Assembly (NCBI GenBank): GCA_012656075.1
Contig: JAAKBF010000390.1
Location: 1,079,407 to 1,143,406 of the forward strand
Source: Phytophthora hibernalis
Taxonomy: Eukaryota; Oomycota; Peronosporomycetes; Peronosporales; Peronosporaceae
DNA length: 64,000 nt
Direction of reading: 5' to 3'
Shown here: piece after piece, positions 43,439 to 55,857 of the stretch
How the letters are laid out: every line of letters begins with the position of its first letter
Numbering within the stretch: the stretch's first letter is position 1
The notes under the pieces: model-generated
The model's database searches: none
What the model was told of the DNA's origin: nothing
What the model saw: only the letters and a program-made list of their open reading frames with translations
Program-made: the position numbers and the translations under genes

Positions 43439-44556
43439 ATGGAATTTTACGCGCTCAGCACACCCAACAGTGCAGCCTTGAGTGACAACGTGATAGGAAG
43501 TGTCGTACAACGTACCTGGACTGTTCGCAGCAGAAAACATCACGTCGAAGACATGCCACCCTACAAGCAACAACCGCAGCGCCAAGCACCCGACATGAGA
43601 CTCAAGATAGGGCCTCCGACAAAGTCCCCCACCCCAAGAAGAGTGATGACACCGCTTTAGCCCAGGCGGCATTGGCCTCGGCCATAAATTTGATTGAGCC
43701 AACGGGTTTGCCAACGTCTGTATGTCCATCGGACCTGGAGACAGTTAATAAGATCATTTCATCTATCCAATCTACGAACCACCCGATTAGTGCTGAGCTT
43801 CAAACTACAATCGTCGCAGAAGCCCTGAAGAAGAAGATTCATCGCCGAGAACGCTGTCGTGTGAATCAGGCACGCTACAGGCAGAGGCAGGTGCAGGTCA
43901 AGAATGATATCGAAGACGAAATCGCCGAACTCCAAGTTGAGATCAAGGAGCTAGAATCACCGCAATGCAACGACCCATGTCGCCTTCCCATCAAACCAAC
44001 AATCTGGGTGCTTGCGGCTGAGTACTTTCGTCACTTCCGTCACTTCTTGTCATCTCCGACAACACTGCATGCCACGACAGCAGACTTTCTTCGAGGAATA
44101 TTGGCGCCAGATGTGATTGGTGCTTCATCGGTCGGTGGGGAAGCACAGATCGAGAACTGGAGGCTCTTTGCAGTCTACTTTAGCGGGGTCCACCTGGAGC
44201 TGGAAGGTATGAATATGCCAGCTCCTGATACATTCGTCGCGAGTACCAGCACCACCGTCACTATCACCAGCAACACTTTGCGCTACGCATTCCCACACCT
44301 GAATGAATATGAAAATTACGGAGGTCAAGACGGGGTGTTGTCGCCTGTCGCTGCCAGGATGCTCGGACAGAAGCTTGTCATGCGCGGCTCCGTGACTTTT
44401 AACATGGACGACTCAAGTGGTAAATTGGTGATATTGCAGACACAAACCGACATGTTGAGTCCGATGCTCAAGCTATTAGGATGTCTAGAAGATGTTTCTG
44501 CCGTGCTCGACAAGGCAACCATCACGTCCGAGTGCCATTTTGTCAGAAGACAATGA
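43439..44556 (+). CDS. Oomycete-type bZIP transcription factor, Cys in place of invariant Asn (one frameshift)
   Basis: The N-terminal frame starts at 43439 (MEFYALSTPNSAALSDNVIG); the long frame with the bZIP is open from 43486 to 44556 without a usable ATG before the domain. One extra C in the C run at 43626-43630 would join the two, giving about 372 residues. The basic region reads RRERCRVNQARYRQRQ: when aligned on the basic core, Cys stands at the DNA-contacting Asn position, a change described for many oomycete bZIPs. A short zipper follows (DIEDEIAELQVEIKELE). The C-terminal domain (about 200 residues, ending LLGCLEDVSAVLDKATITSE) is a family-specific domain; a related fragment is at 60559-61068. 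A nuclear regulator; targets unknown. Confidence 0.8.
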
Positions 44557-47080
44557 ACTCAGAAAGCGTGCAGTTTTCTACTTGGCATGCAACAATGTTT
44601 GAGGCCACATGTAAGCGAACTGGGTAGGTACTTGTTTGCTTTTGATGGTATCATAGGCAGTATTATATATGAACCAACATCATAATAAATCTGCTATTTC
44701 ACTCAGTTGTGGGGCTCAAAGCTTGATGTATTGACACTGCCTCCTGCACGGGCGAGGCGAGGAGGGTTAACTTAATCATAGGTTCTTGTACATGTAGACT
44801 TGTTGGGTCGATGACCAAAGGTAGAATGAGCAGACTGTGGGCGCACGCCGGCAGTCTTCGCCTTCTTGCTCCCGATGCGATGACTGGTGCTCAGCGACGG
44901 TTGTGGTAAATGAGTCTTACGAGTCCGAACCCTCACCCAACCGCGTAAAAATTTACTTCAGTACACGGCTTTTCATGCTTATTTCTTCTAGGGTTTACTG
45001 TACAGCTCGGCTGGTTTGATTGGATAACCAAAAACTACATTTCTAGGAGAACCTACAAACCTTCCTAGAACTGAAAACTAAATTTGAGCAATATAATAAT
45101 ATTATAGAATAGTGAGAGACAAATCGCATATTATGTTATTTGATCGTTTCCTAATCGACAAAGCCGCGCCGAAATTCGGGCGAAAAACACAACACCGAAA
45201 AAACGGAGGCGCATTTAGTCTAATATTAATAGCTCAGGATTCGGGATTGTAGGTTGATTACTTGGTAGCGCGTAACACGTCCTTCAATTCAATTGTCATA
45301 GACACGACTGGCAGCGGTTGCTTCGCGTGAAGGAATGGCAATTTAACAGGGGGTTGTGTATACCGATAGGAAAATGAACACAGAGTACGCTAGACCTACC
45401 GTATATAGGCTATATGACACGTTCTTGGCGCATTTTCTGCAGAATCTGCTTGTGTCACGTAACCGCTAGTAGGCAAACATGCTATAGCTATCTTCCCCTT
45501 CGGGTCAATAAACTTTCACTGTCAATTCACAAGATTCAGCCTACGGACGCTAGGAAACACTGGGTAACTGTCCAGGTGCGAGGCTGAGCGTCGTCACCAG
45601 CCTAATCTGGCCCGCAACCCTTGAGGTTTCTTGGGATAGGCACGTTGAGGAATGAGCAGTTTGGCGACCACAGCTCGGGTAAGCCGCAGCTTGCTCTCCG
45701 CATGAAATGTGAAGCGGGCACATGCACGTCGCCCAGCACTAGCCATAAGACCGCGCGGTACGTCTGCGCATGCTCCCTCGGTCAAGGCGCCAACAGTAGG
45801 CACCGCAGCCCCCACGTTCTTTCTCCGCGGTCCTCTTCAACCTATTGACTTAGCCCACCTCGTGCCCTCCTGGCTATTCAGCTTACCTTACGTGTTTTGC
45901 GTTGGTCTGGCTTCGTCTTCAAACCAACAACCTCGTCCGTCGCTTATTATTCGTGTTAGTCTCAACTTAGCACTTCGCTACCAAATCTTGACTGAGGGTT
46001 GAGCCGCAGGCCGTGCGCTCAGTGCCCTTCGTATCCTCGAAGTCTTCACACTAGGTCTAACTACAGAGTCACCTTCTCTTCCTATCGTTGCTCCTTCCGG
46101 GTGCTTCCCCTCTATCGCCCGCCTTGCGATTTTCTGTCGTCGCCATCCGGCAACCTCAACCCGCCGGGTACCTCCAGCAATCGGTGGCCGGAGCCCACTG
46201 GATCGCCGCTGTCACCAACTCGTCTCCGCCGCCAAGCTTCGTCACCGTCTCCGCCGTCCGCTAGTCGCTCGTCAAATCAATCGTAACCGTCTCCGCCGTT
46301 CGTCGTTCAGCTGCTCCTTTCTTGGACCAGGGATTCGGTGCCCAACTACAATGCACTCGGTTTTCCCTGTATCCCCTACATTTTATGACGGGACGAGGTA
46401 ATTTATTAGTTTCTGTAGGATATTATACGGGTCGTCCTAATACCTGTATGACGTCATGAAGCGTCTATCGCAACGGACTTGAAGGTACCGGTATTTTAAA
46501 AAATACCTTCAACTTGTGGAGAACCTTCGTGCAACATACATGTGAGCTATTTGGGCTGGGTCCCAGTCACAGTTCCCAGCATCAAGGGCGACGCATTCCA
46601 AACTCCCCCGGGCGAGCGCATACATTGTGCTGTTTCCACTCGGCATGGATCCTTGCGGCTGGAACTGCTTGAACACACACACACAGCTTCCTTGCAATGC
46701 ACCCCCCACAAGCGCGAATCGGGGACTCAATCCGTGGCCAGGCGGTGCTCCTTCTACTGCGTCAAGTGGGTCTCCAGCAAATACACGGACAGCTCACTCA
46801 TATAGAGTCTCTGTGATCACAAAGGCTCTCGATGCCGTGTTTCACTTTTCGTCCAAATAATGAATGAAGAGACGTCGTTGTCCAATTTATCGATCGCGAA
46901 GTCTAGTGGAACTGACGAAACACAATATCGGGATCCCTATTCACTCATTCTTTAGTACCAAAGTGGTGTGTTGCCTACTTTACGTTGGTAAAATAAAATC
47001 GAAATCAACACTCATCAACTCCCATCAGAGAATCGGCCAATCACTGGAAAGATCGGATTGACGAGGCCAGATTCTGCGGA
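44557..47080. other. Long intergenic stretch
   Basis: No gene supported. 46010-46330 is strongly pyrimidine-rich (repeated CTCCGCCG, GTCGTC). 45388-45440 matches a repeat fragment at 35.5 kb. 46542-46860 has two overlapping frames rich in Ser/Thr/Pro with no motif. Confidence 0.4.
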
Positions 47081-47093
47081 TCATTCGACATTT
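47081..47093 (+). promoter_or_regulatory. Initiator-like element of the cytochrome b561 gene
   Basis: TCATTCGACATTT differs from the oomycete initiator core at one position and lies about 40-50 bases before the ATG at 47132. Confidence 0.45.
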
Positions 47094-47131
47094 CGTTCAG
47101 AGACCACCAGAACGGTCGAAACTGGTTTAAC

Positions 47132-48188
47132 ATGGCGCTCTTTACGCGCGTTCTCGCCCACGTAAGCGCCGCAATCGATAACCTTCTACTGCAGGAGGAT
47201 GTTACGAGTGGAACGCAGTGCTTTGCGCTGTTAACCGCCAAGATTTGGTGACAAAACACTAAAAATGAGATATCTCACCTTGGGTCGTAATGTACTTTGC
47301 AGACTCTACCGGCTCTGGTTGTGGTACTCGTGGGCTACTGGATGGGCAGTGGACTCGCCGCATACTCTGTCAAGGATGGGGTGGTGATTGAGACGAAGAC
47401 GGGCGGGTTTTCGTGGAGTCACGGGGACGGTCGGGTGTTCAACTGGCACCCGCTGCTCATGAGCTTCGGCTTCGTGTTTTGCTCCATTCAAGCGGCACTA
47501 GCCTACATTTCTCTGCCATTTAGTCATGCAGTGAACAAGGTAAGAGAGAAAAGAGGTAGAGGAGCTGTCTTTTGATGTTTTTGGTGTTTTTGCTGCAGAG
47601 AATTCATTTGTCGCTCCATGCTCTGGGCTTCCTGAGTGCGGTGGTGGGGACTGTTGCAGTATTCCGGTTCCACAATGAGCACGGCATCACGAACCTCTAC
47701 AGTCTCCACAGTTGGTTGGGACTGAGTGTCTTGATCCTGTTCGGAGCACACGTACGTTGTTGTGTTTTAGTCAGGGTGGTGGATGCTGATTGTTGGTGCT
47801 TTTGTAGTGGCTGGGGAGCTTTGTTGTGTTCTTCTACCCTGGAGCGGAGAAGGATACTCGAGCGTTCATCGCTCCTTACCACGTCGCCCTTGGGCTGTCG
47901 ATCATTGGCCTTGTGGTCGCGACTGTGGAGGCGGGTATTCTGGAGAAGCTCGCGTTCAACGGCAGTTGCAACGTGAATGGCGAACTGAACGGAGAGGCCG
48001 TCAAGGGTTATATGGCTCCGGACTGTGTGATTGGGAACGTCATTGGATTGCTCGTGGCGCTGACGCTGCCTGCACTGGTTGTCGCGATCTGGACCTCGAA
48101 GCGCAACGAGACACCGAAGACGGTAGGGGACGAGGCCACCCCGTTGCTGGGCAGCTCGGGTGACGAGAGGACGGAGATGTCGGTCTAG
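47132..48188 (+). CDS. Cytochrome b561-type transmembrane oxidoreductase, four exons
   Basis: Join 47132-47161, 47303-47539, 47599-47751, 47808-48188; all introns GT-AG, all junctions in phase 0, giving 266 residues. Exon 1 codes only MALFTRVLAH. The protein has about six membrane helices. Conserved His residues expected to hold two haems lie in FNWHPLLMSFG, RIHLSLHALGF, LYSLHSWLGL and PYHVALGLSI, the pattern of the ascorbate/ferric reductase b561 core. The loop before the last helix (NGSCNVNGELNGEAVKGYMA) holds Cys and a possible N-glycosylation site (NGS). Expected to pass electrons across an internal or plasma membrane. The gene is intact. Confidence 0.88.
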
Positions 48189-48490
48189 CGAATCGAGAAC
48201 CCCGCGAAGGATGTCGAAGCTAGCGAGTACCTGGCATTGATTGCATTAACCTCAAACAGCGTGATATTTTGTCGCATTTCAAAGCTTAGGTATCATTTTC
48301 GCATCACCTTTGATAAGCAAGCCTGTTCACCCGAAGTGAATGCCGTAGTCTACACCTGCTTCATTTCAATAAAACGAATCAGTTTGCTTATAGTAAAGGT
48401 TAACACACGAGTGCTAGCACTTACCATAATGCATTAGCGGCATGTGCAGAATGTAAACAGTCCATACCAATAAGTGACCTTGGACGGTAC
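48189..48490. other. Intergenic, convergent gene ends
   Basis: The 3' ends of the b561 gene (+) and the membrane protein gene (-) face each other here. AT-rich; CAATAAA near 48369 could serve the b561 transcript as a polyadenylation signal. Confidence 0.35.
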
Positions 48491-50176
48491 TCATTTGAGT
48501 CTCCAGGACAAATGCAAGTTGATACAGCGGGAGATTCCAAATTTCTGTCGGAGAAGCAACAACAGACCAACAAATCCTGCGAATTCAACCGCTCCAAACA
48601 TCATGATGTTCATCACGTCTTGATGCAGCTTCTCGGGGTTCGATGACGCTGTTTGTGGATAATATGCTGCTACTGGTAGATGACACAAAATCGGTAGATA
48701 TATCGCGTACAGCATTGGCAATATGCACTCAATGTACTCGGCCGTGAGCAGGTATTCGAATGAAAAAGAGCCTGGAGTGCTTCCCAAACGGCTTCCTCTG
48801 TTGCAGCAGGAGACAAGGTAGGTCGCAGCATATCAGCTGAAAGAGCTGTGCCTGAGTTCATCAGCGCTAGAAGTTTTCCAGGAGTAGATGTCTTCCTTGG
48901 TAACCTTACTTCTTTACAGAGAGTTCCAGACTGAAGTGCTGAGGTTGGATTGATCGGAGATCCTTGGGTCGGTTTGGTCTCAGTCAGTTGGTGAATTGTC
49001 GGGCCCAATGTATGTATCCGCAACGTGGAATAAACTCGAGTGTTACGTCCGTTTTTTGAGATTGCATTTATGAACATAATGCTTTCATCCGATAGTGGCA
49101 GAGGGAACGGGGCATGTACTGAACATTGGAGCCACGTGATAATATTGCTGGGTCTGCAAACAATCTACGAATCAATCCTGGTAATTCCTCGATGTAGTTC
49201 ACTGCAGCTGATGATCCATTGGCTTTTACGATCTTGGCTTGATGAAAAATGTCGCGAAGAGCAACAATCACGTGGAGGCTGTCCGAGGCAATGATGAGCA
49301 GCGTCGTCAATGTTGATTTGGATATCTGCATACAGATTGAAACGTAGAAGACGTTGAAGACGTCCACGGAGAAAACCACAATCGGTCCGACGTATTCATG
49401 GAGCCCTTCAGCGGCGTTTGCAATGATATGTTTCGTGCAATGCTTGAAAATGGGCATCACAACCACGAAGGCAGTTTGCTGGAGACCTGAAAGTTGGTAG
49501 AAGATTGCGGTCAAGAACGGGTACACCATTGCTACAAGTCCCTGAGCGAATATAATCGTAACTTGTGACTTAAGCTGTCGACGGAGACTTGGCGACTCGG
49601 AAAGAAGACGTGGTCCAATATTCATCAGCGTGAAGCTCGAGATGAGGACCAGATATGGGCCGACAAGAACTATATACCCAAACGGAATTGGAAAGCGCCA
49701 CAGGGCACCAATAGTGATCGCTAGCGATAGATCCACTACAGAAGTCCCCACAGAAATGGCTATAGCTCCAACATTCGTAATGATCCCGGGCAAAATTACT
49801 TCTCGGACTTGCGCAGTGACACCAACAGAAACAGCAACGAGAGCAAGGAACCACCTAATCCAAAACGCATAATTCGCTTGCCAACCATCGGCTGGAGGTT
49901 TTAGTGGAGTGCAATCGATCAAAGCGCCACCACGATGGCTGGGATCGGTGTCAGGATGCAAACTGCGGCGACACGAGTGATTGACGTTCGCTGACAGTAG
50001 TCTCGAAAAGCAAGTAGCCGCTCGACTGAGTACTCACTTCGGTGTCCGATATGACTTCGATGCCAGAGGTTCGCCGCCTTGCGGTATATTGCAGCAAACA
50101 TATTCGTGTTGATCTGTTGTTCTTGGTCATGACGTGCAGCTGGCTGAACCCTCATCGAACGATAAATGTCTATCAC
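48491..50176 (-). CDS. Oomycete-type multi-pass membrane protein, frameshifted
   Basis: Three minus-strand frames read as one protein: 50176-49919 (RSHIGHRSEYSVERLLAFRD, then ITRVAAVCILTPIPAIVV), 49961-49068 (ADGWQANYAFWIRWFLALVA, FPIPFGYIVLVGPYLVLISS, VVFSVDVFNVFYVSICMQ) and 49077-48491 (GKLLALMNSGTALSADML, YIECILPMLYAIYLPILC, FAGFVGLLLLLRQKFGIS). About eight to nine hydrophobic helices. It resembles a family of uncharacterised membrane proteins that I know only from oomycetes; function unknown. The first break can be explained by one lost base in the A/T run at 49921-49923; the second break near 49070 and another near 48780 are less clear, so it may be an error-broken gene or a true pseudogene. 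Confidence 0.6.
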
Positions 50177-50332
50177 GTTGCAAGAAAAGCATGTCCTCTG
50201 GCAATTACCCCGTTGCTCAACAATAGCTGGCTAAGTTTGGATGCTTTAGTAGGAGAAGTTCTGAGCATATGCAAAACGGCAAAACGAAGATAGAGGCCGC
50301 TTTCACATTTCAAGTTGTTGTGCTCCAAATAA

Positions 50333-52938
50333 TTACGTTGGGTTAATGAGCGAATTGACGCTTCGAAGTAGCTGTGGAAGCACTAAACGAAGCTCTTGCT
50401 GATTACTCCACAGATCGGACCTCTCTTCTTCTTGATCGTCTTCGTTTGGCTCGCCTATTTTGCTGATTCCTCTCTCGGTGCCCGGCTGGCTGATCGTACC
50501 CAATACTTCTTCGATAGTGCGACGTAGATTCATTGCATCAGGAGTAAAATTGGCCGCTCCCTCACTAGTTGTCGACGAAATGTCCTTGGACAGTAGCAGG
50601 TTGTATAGTGCTTTGCTAGCGATAAGTGTCATCTCCAAGTCCTCGCCAGCAGCACACTCGACTATCCCAATCAGCAGTGTGCGGACATCAACTGCATCGT
50701 CGTCAACAGCGGGTCGAGCTGATAGTAATGTTTGACGCGTGCTATGATCAAGGGCAGCGTTCATCAAGACACCACAAACCGTGTACACGACCTCGCGATT
50801 ACTGTGATCTAGCAGGACGACAAGGCAGTCCAGAACTTTCAGCTCCCCCATATACGCTAGCACGTCTTTGAATCGCGACAAGTTTCCGAACGCTCTAGCC
50901 GCTTCAACGACGGCTTCTTCGTTTCTGTCCAGGAGGATTCGTGATAGACGTTGTGTGATGGCAACGCGGTTGCTTTCAATGAAGCAGTAGTCGCTACTTT
51001 GGACTGAAGTTTTGACATCACTTTCGATGCATTGCTATAGTACGAGACGTTTGTGATGCAGCTTACGGTGTTCAGCATGAGCTCTTCATCTCCCACACCT
51101 TGAGCGACTTCCAGAATTTCCAGCAAGGTATCAAGCCTTCGTTCTCATTGACTTGAGCACCCACATCTGCGTTAATTGCTAGGTTGGCAATAACTCGGAC
51201 GAGTTTGATCAAAACTTCCATCGCCTGTTCAGCGTCAGAAGCACGACGTCGCTCGTCATCATCGGTGATTTCATTGTTATTTCGAGCGTCAGTGTAGCGA
51301 GCCCCATAAAATTGTAGGACTTCCAGCAAAGGGTGATACCTGAGAAGTTCATTGCAACCAAACGCCGGTTGTGGTCGTTGCCGGCACATAAATTCCCCAA
51401 CACGAAAAGACTCGGATGAAGAGTAAATCTTGGAAGCGCATGTCGGAGCGCTGTTGATCCACAAGTGAAAGCCACGAATTTTGGCGGTGATCAATGAGAG
51501 TCATGAGATTTTCCATATTGGTGGAGCTCTGGTTAATTTGAGCCCGCGGTCGTTCGTGCAGCGTGAGTTTGCTGAGAATGCGCGAGATATTCACCATCAG
51601 CTCTTGGTGCGCTATAAACGCAGGGATTATGCCGCATAACCGCAGAGGATGCGAGCTTCGAGAAACTGCTTGTGATTGCTTTTCGAGATGGATAAATTGC
51701 GCAGAATACCAGTGGTTTGAATCAGGAATTGCGCAATTTCCTTGCTTCTCGATGCATCTTCAGCACGCCACAGCATTGTCTCGCTGAGAATTGCAATTGC
51801 ACGGTTCGAAGCCAGCAAGCGAGCCATCTTGTCGTCTGCATTCGAAATGTTTTTCAGTGTTCCCGCCGCGTAAATCAGCATTTTCATGGGTATATTCTGC
51901 TGTTCTGCCGAGAGGCATATTGTAGTGTCATCGTTCTTCGCGATCTTCTCATCGTGGTGCCCAGAAGTCTCAGCAATTGCGTGGAGGATGGCCTCGACGT
52001 AGCGCACATTGCAAAAATAGCTATCATTGTCGCTGTCCTTGCTGAGAACAAAGAGTGTCTTCCCAAGTTTGATGATTAGGGCATTCATGCTTTCGCGATC
52101 ATTTCTAGTAGCGCCATACAAAGCGAAAAGCGCGGGAACCAGTTCAAGTACGCAAGCTGCGTTCGTAGCCCACTTTTCAAGCACCACGCTAGAAAGGTTA
52201 TCAAAGAGTTTGAAACGAAGCTGGTTGGTTTTCGTATCTTGTGGCTCTTTCATCGCTTGCGGTTTGCTTCCAGCTTGCAGGAACGAGCTCAGACCAGCGA
52301 AGTTGTCTACCAGATCGCGCAGATGGTCAACACCAGCCATAAAGTCCGACGATTCTGCTTGACAAAGTAATTCTTGGATGCAGCGATCGATTTCGCTGTA
52401 AGATTGTAGAAGTTCATCCTAGGTGAACAGAAAAAATGAGATCAGGTCGAATACGCAACGCTAGCAGAAATTACAAACTTACGTTTGAAGGGAGCGTAAG
52501 GGAGGCCTCCGGGTCGAACTTCGTCTCCTGAATATCATTTTCTGCAATCGACAACTCGTCGTCGGACTCGTCATCCGACAAAATTGGGGCATGTACCAAC
52601 TTGAGGCTGTTTGACGACGAAGCCACCGCCAACGTCTTCGCTTCATTTGGTTGTGGTATCGTCGGAGGTCGCACTTTGAGACCGCTTGGTCTTGGTGGTA
52701 GTTTGGTTGGTTTCGGTACTGAAGGTGGTAACTTGGGATGTGCTTGCTCTTGCGTCATTTGCTTCAACTCCATCACTGTGTACGACGAGCTCGGACGAGA
52801 TCCTGGACGATAGTCATCTCCCTGAAAAAGTGGGCGAGATGAGGTCTGCGGTGTATACGGACGGGAAGGGGCTTTCAACGATGCTCGAGCTTGGGATAAA
52901 ACGTGGGAAATTCCTCCCCGAGCGATGCACGCGTCCAT
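50333..52938 (-). CDS. ARMC2-like armadillo-repeat protein (cilia/flagella), frameshifted
   Basis: The N-terminus (MDACIARGGISHVLSQARAS followed by LKAPSRPYTPQ) resembles the start of animal ARMC2. A 64-base GT-AG intron (52419-52482) precedes DELLQSYSEIDRCIQELL, and armadillo-type helical repeats follow to the end: AAGTLKNISNADDKMARLLA, FVLGNLCAGNDHNRRLV, IANLAINADVGAQVNE, SCITNVSYYS, FGNLSRFKDVLAYMGEL, VVYTVCGVLMNAALDHS. Homology passes through all three frames, with breaks near 51635, 51405, 51345, 51130 and 51011, at least three of them fitting loss of one base from a homopolymer. ARMC2 is needed for radial-spoke delivery in flagella, which suits zoospores. Probably a working gene in a faulty sequence; a pseudogene is not excluded. 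Confidence 0.7.
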
Positions 52939-53047
52939 CTTTGCGTTCTTGTGACTTTTGTGTAGGTGGCGGCGAGTCGCGCGTTGCAGTGCATCGAAAA
53001 TAGCGTCGCTTCGTGCGCAAAATTAAGCTGAACATGTTTGGTCGCAT

Positions 53048-53721
53048 GAATCACCCTGCCTCAACTCAATCGGCCGTATTGAAGTGGTAGACTGTGCTTT
53101 ACTTTAAGTAATACTTCGAAGTTTTTCCACGGTTGTAAACCGAAAACAAATTACTACAGTAACATGTAAACGCAAACGCACTAAACTGTTTACAATTCCA
53201 TGGTTTATTGCTTTGGCCCGGAAGAGGCGACGCTAAGATAAGGGTGGTAAGAGCTCTTCCTGGAAACGATCAGAACCAACCAAACTGCAGCAAAATATAT
53301 GGCAGTTCCCTCATCCAGGGCTTTACGTAGAACTTAACCTCGCTACTGTCACTGACGTAGATCAAACACAAAACGAGGTTGAAATTCGTCGGAGCTGCAA
53401 TCACACATTCAATCACTTGACGTGGATTTATTAGACACCAACGAATCAACAGTAAGGGGCGTTTGCAAATGTCTGACCATGCATGCTAAGCCAACTTCTG
53501 CCATGCGAGCTGCTTCAAGAGAAATCAGAGATAACCTGTCTAACTCTAGAACGTGTTATCACATTTGCTACTGAAAATACACTGGTTTGCAAAGACTGCT
53601 AAGCTTAGCACTAGTACCGTGCGGATGCTACCTGCCCTCTGGTCGAGGAAACAAAAGCAAACGCTGAAGTAAGAAAAGTAATTCCGTCTTCAATTGAGAA
53701 ATAGATCGCAGTCCCCTAGAT
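53048..53721. other. Intergenic stretch
   Basis: AT-rich, no gene or repeat noted. Confidence 0.4.
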
Positions 53722-54211
53722 CTACGGAAGGTAGGCCGCGGAGTAATACTTCGAGTACGCAGCAGTCAGCATCCCCTTCATCTCGTCAGTAAGATCCGCA
53801 GCTTCATCTACCATTTTTTGAAATTTACTGGGCCCATCGCTTTCTGGTAGTTCGCGAATTGACCCTGGAGCAACGGCTCGACCTTGTCATAGATAGCTTT
53901 GATAGTGCTGACATCTTGGACTTCACGCAGAATCTTCTGCATCTCGTCCGTGTTGTTCTTCGCATATGCGAGCAAACTTCGCCATAATCGCCTTAGTCGT
54001 GAACCAGCCTCTTTCTTCCTCTTCGTCGTCTTTGACAACCTTGTGTTTCCTCAGAAATCGGCGGTTGTTTCTGATGCTTTCGTGGACGTTGATCGAATCC
54101 ACAGCATTGGCTGTTCTCGGCTGGGAAAGCGTGGTACCACTAGCGGCCGAAGCAGCGTCGAGCGTCGAGACGAGTGACCGCCGCCACAAGCAAAAGGTAG
54201 CTCAGACGCAT
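53722..54211 (-). pseudogene. RxLR effector paralogue, several frameshifts
   Basis: Related to the gene at 33647-34142: the pre-RxLR part (LSQPRTANAVDSINVHESIR versus SQPRTTNAVNPADVDEIIGN), RFLRKH, an acidic run (DDEEEER), and a C-terminal end with a similar AAYSKYY. The frame shifts once inside the signal peptide, again after the GWF following the acidic run, and again near 53815 before the last 30 residues. With three breaks it is more likely dead than its paralogue. The initiator-like element upstream is still there. Confidence 0.65.
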
Positions 54212-54268
54212 GGATCTCTTGGGTGGGTGCTGTAGAGAGATAAACTTGAACGCGTGTGCTGCGGGATG

Positions 54269-54286
54269 CAAATTGCGAAGTGAGTG
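54269..54286 (-). promoter_or_regulatory. Initiator-like element of the broken RxLR paralogue
   Basis: Minus-strand CACTCACTTCGCAATTTGCA, nearly the same as the element before the RxLR gene at 34.1 kb and at a similar distance (about 60 bases) from the ATG at 54211. Confidence 0.55.
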
Positions 54287-54289
54287 GAG

Positions 54290-55857
54290 AGATAAATCAC
54301 GCAGTAAGCTAAGCTTTGTTATTAATACTTAGATGCACTTCTTTTGGTGGTTCTCGTAGTCCCAGAGTTACTGTTGGGATCACATGTATGAGAGTGACTA
54401 AATCCAGGTGTTTTTGTGAAAGAGGGCCTTTTTCTACTATAAATATAAAGAGGGGAGAAAGCATCCGCAGGAACAGGATACAGTTGTTCATGTATTAATT
54501 AATACCCTCCAGTACAATAAGACACATTCTAACATTTCAAATCCAGTGAAAAGGAACATGTTCGCGAATTTGTGACCATTTTGCTAACGATTTGCTCTCG
54601 TGACAGCTGCCCCAGCTATTCCTTAAATTTCTGTTTGTAAGCACAGACACTTTATGTGAATTGGAGGGGTATCACCCTTAAATGATTTGCTGTCGCACTG
54701 CAGCGAATTTTGCCAAATCTATCAGGACAATTTGCAGCGGATGTCATGAGCCTTCAAAGCATAGAAATTGGAGCCACCCCCTGAAAACCCTCAGAACGGT
54801 GACACAACCCTAAAGAAGCTAGGTGGGACCCTGCTTGGTCCTGCACACGGATTTTTAAACCACAGGCGTTGTTTCGGAGCTCTTTGGTAACTGTACAAAG
54901 CCGGGTCGTTTATTCCATCTGAGATTAAACTGGCGATGTGGAGGTAAACTTCACATGTACCGGTACTACCGGTACCTTCTAGTATGTACCGGTTTTATTA
55001 AAAAATAAAACTTTCTTGCGAATAATTACCGTGTTTTTCAGTTCGAGGTCTGAATCCTTTCATTTCTGATACCTTTCGTAATTCTGATACCTTTCGTAAT
55101 ACGATTTGGAAACTTCAGCAAATAGACTTTAAAACCCTTCTATATTTGATAACCGGATTGATTATTATTATATTTGAACATCTCCGGCAGATCGATCCTC
55201 TCATTCATCCGCAGAAGGTTAGGACAAACACCTGTAGATATGATATCACTTACAATCGTATTTGAGACGGCTTCAAACGAACTGACCATTTGGAAATTTC
55301 GAGATAATCGCCTTTAAGAGCAACGCCTCTAAATATCCTTTATTTTTCGTACCTAACCGAAAATATAAAATATTAATGTACCTTTCACTCTCCTGTGCGA
55401 GTGGTTTTTACAAGGGCTTTCAAATAAAATACGAATCGAAAAAATTGAGGCGATATTGCCTTCATACCAGTCCAACATGTACCCCCATTTTTGAGGGCCT
55501 GAAAAAGGAGATACTTTTTCAGAGGCCCTCGTGCAACGGGTATTCCATAATTCGATGCAACCAAGGGCTCAATAGATGCACAAGACACACGACTTTCCAA
55601 TGGTGTACTTAAATCGCGATTCGTACTTAGGTTCTTAAGCAGCATTTTGTTTGACGCCGTCTCATTTTACCTGCAGCAGATGATTTATCCAGACCGTTTG
55701 AGCAACATTTTGGAGATTTTTCTTCGAGCAACACATGACTATAATACCGAACACCAGTGGCGTGTGGATTATTCCGTACGTTTGGAATGAACTACAGATA
55801 TTGAAGCGCGTGCCCAGTAAATAGAAAAATGATGACGCCACGTTATTTTGGTTATTG
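54290..55857. other. Gene-poor stretch with repeat fragments
   Basis: 55040-55145 shares a repeat with 35.7 kb (CTGATACCTTTCGTAAT doubled here). 54955-54990 is rich in ACCGGTAC. No gene supported; frames at 55376-55645 on both strands are motif-free. Confidence 0.45.

Noticed and set aside
45590..46400. Possible Gypsy LTR with primer-binding site (GGTGCCCAAC)
   Set aside because: No second LTR copy, no TG...CA limits and no adjacent Gag; the tRNA-like match is too short.
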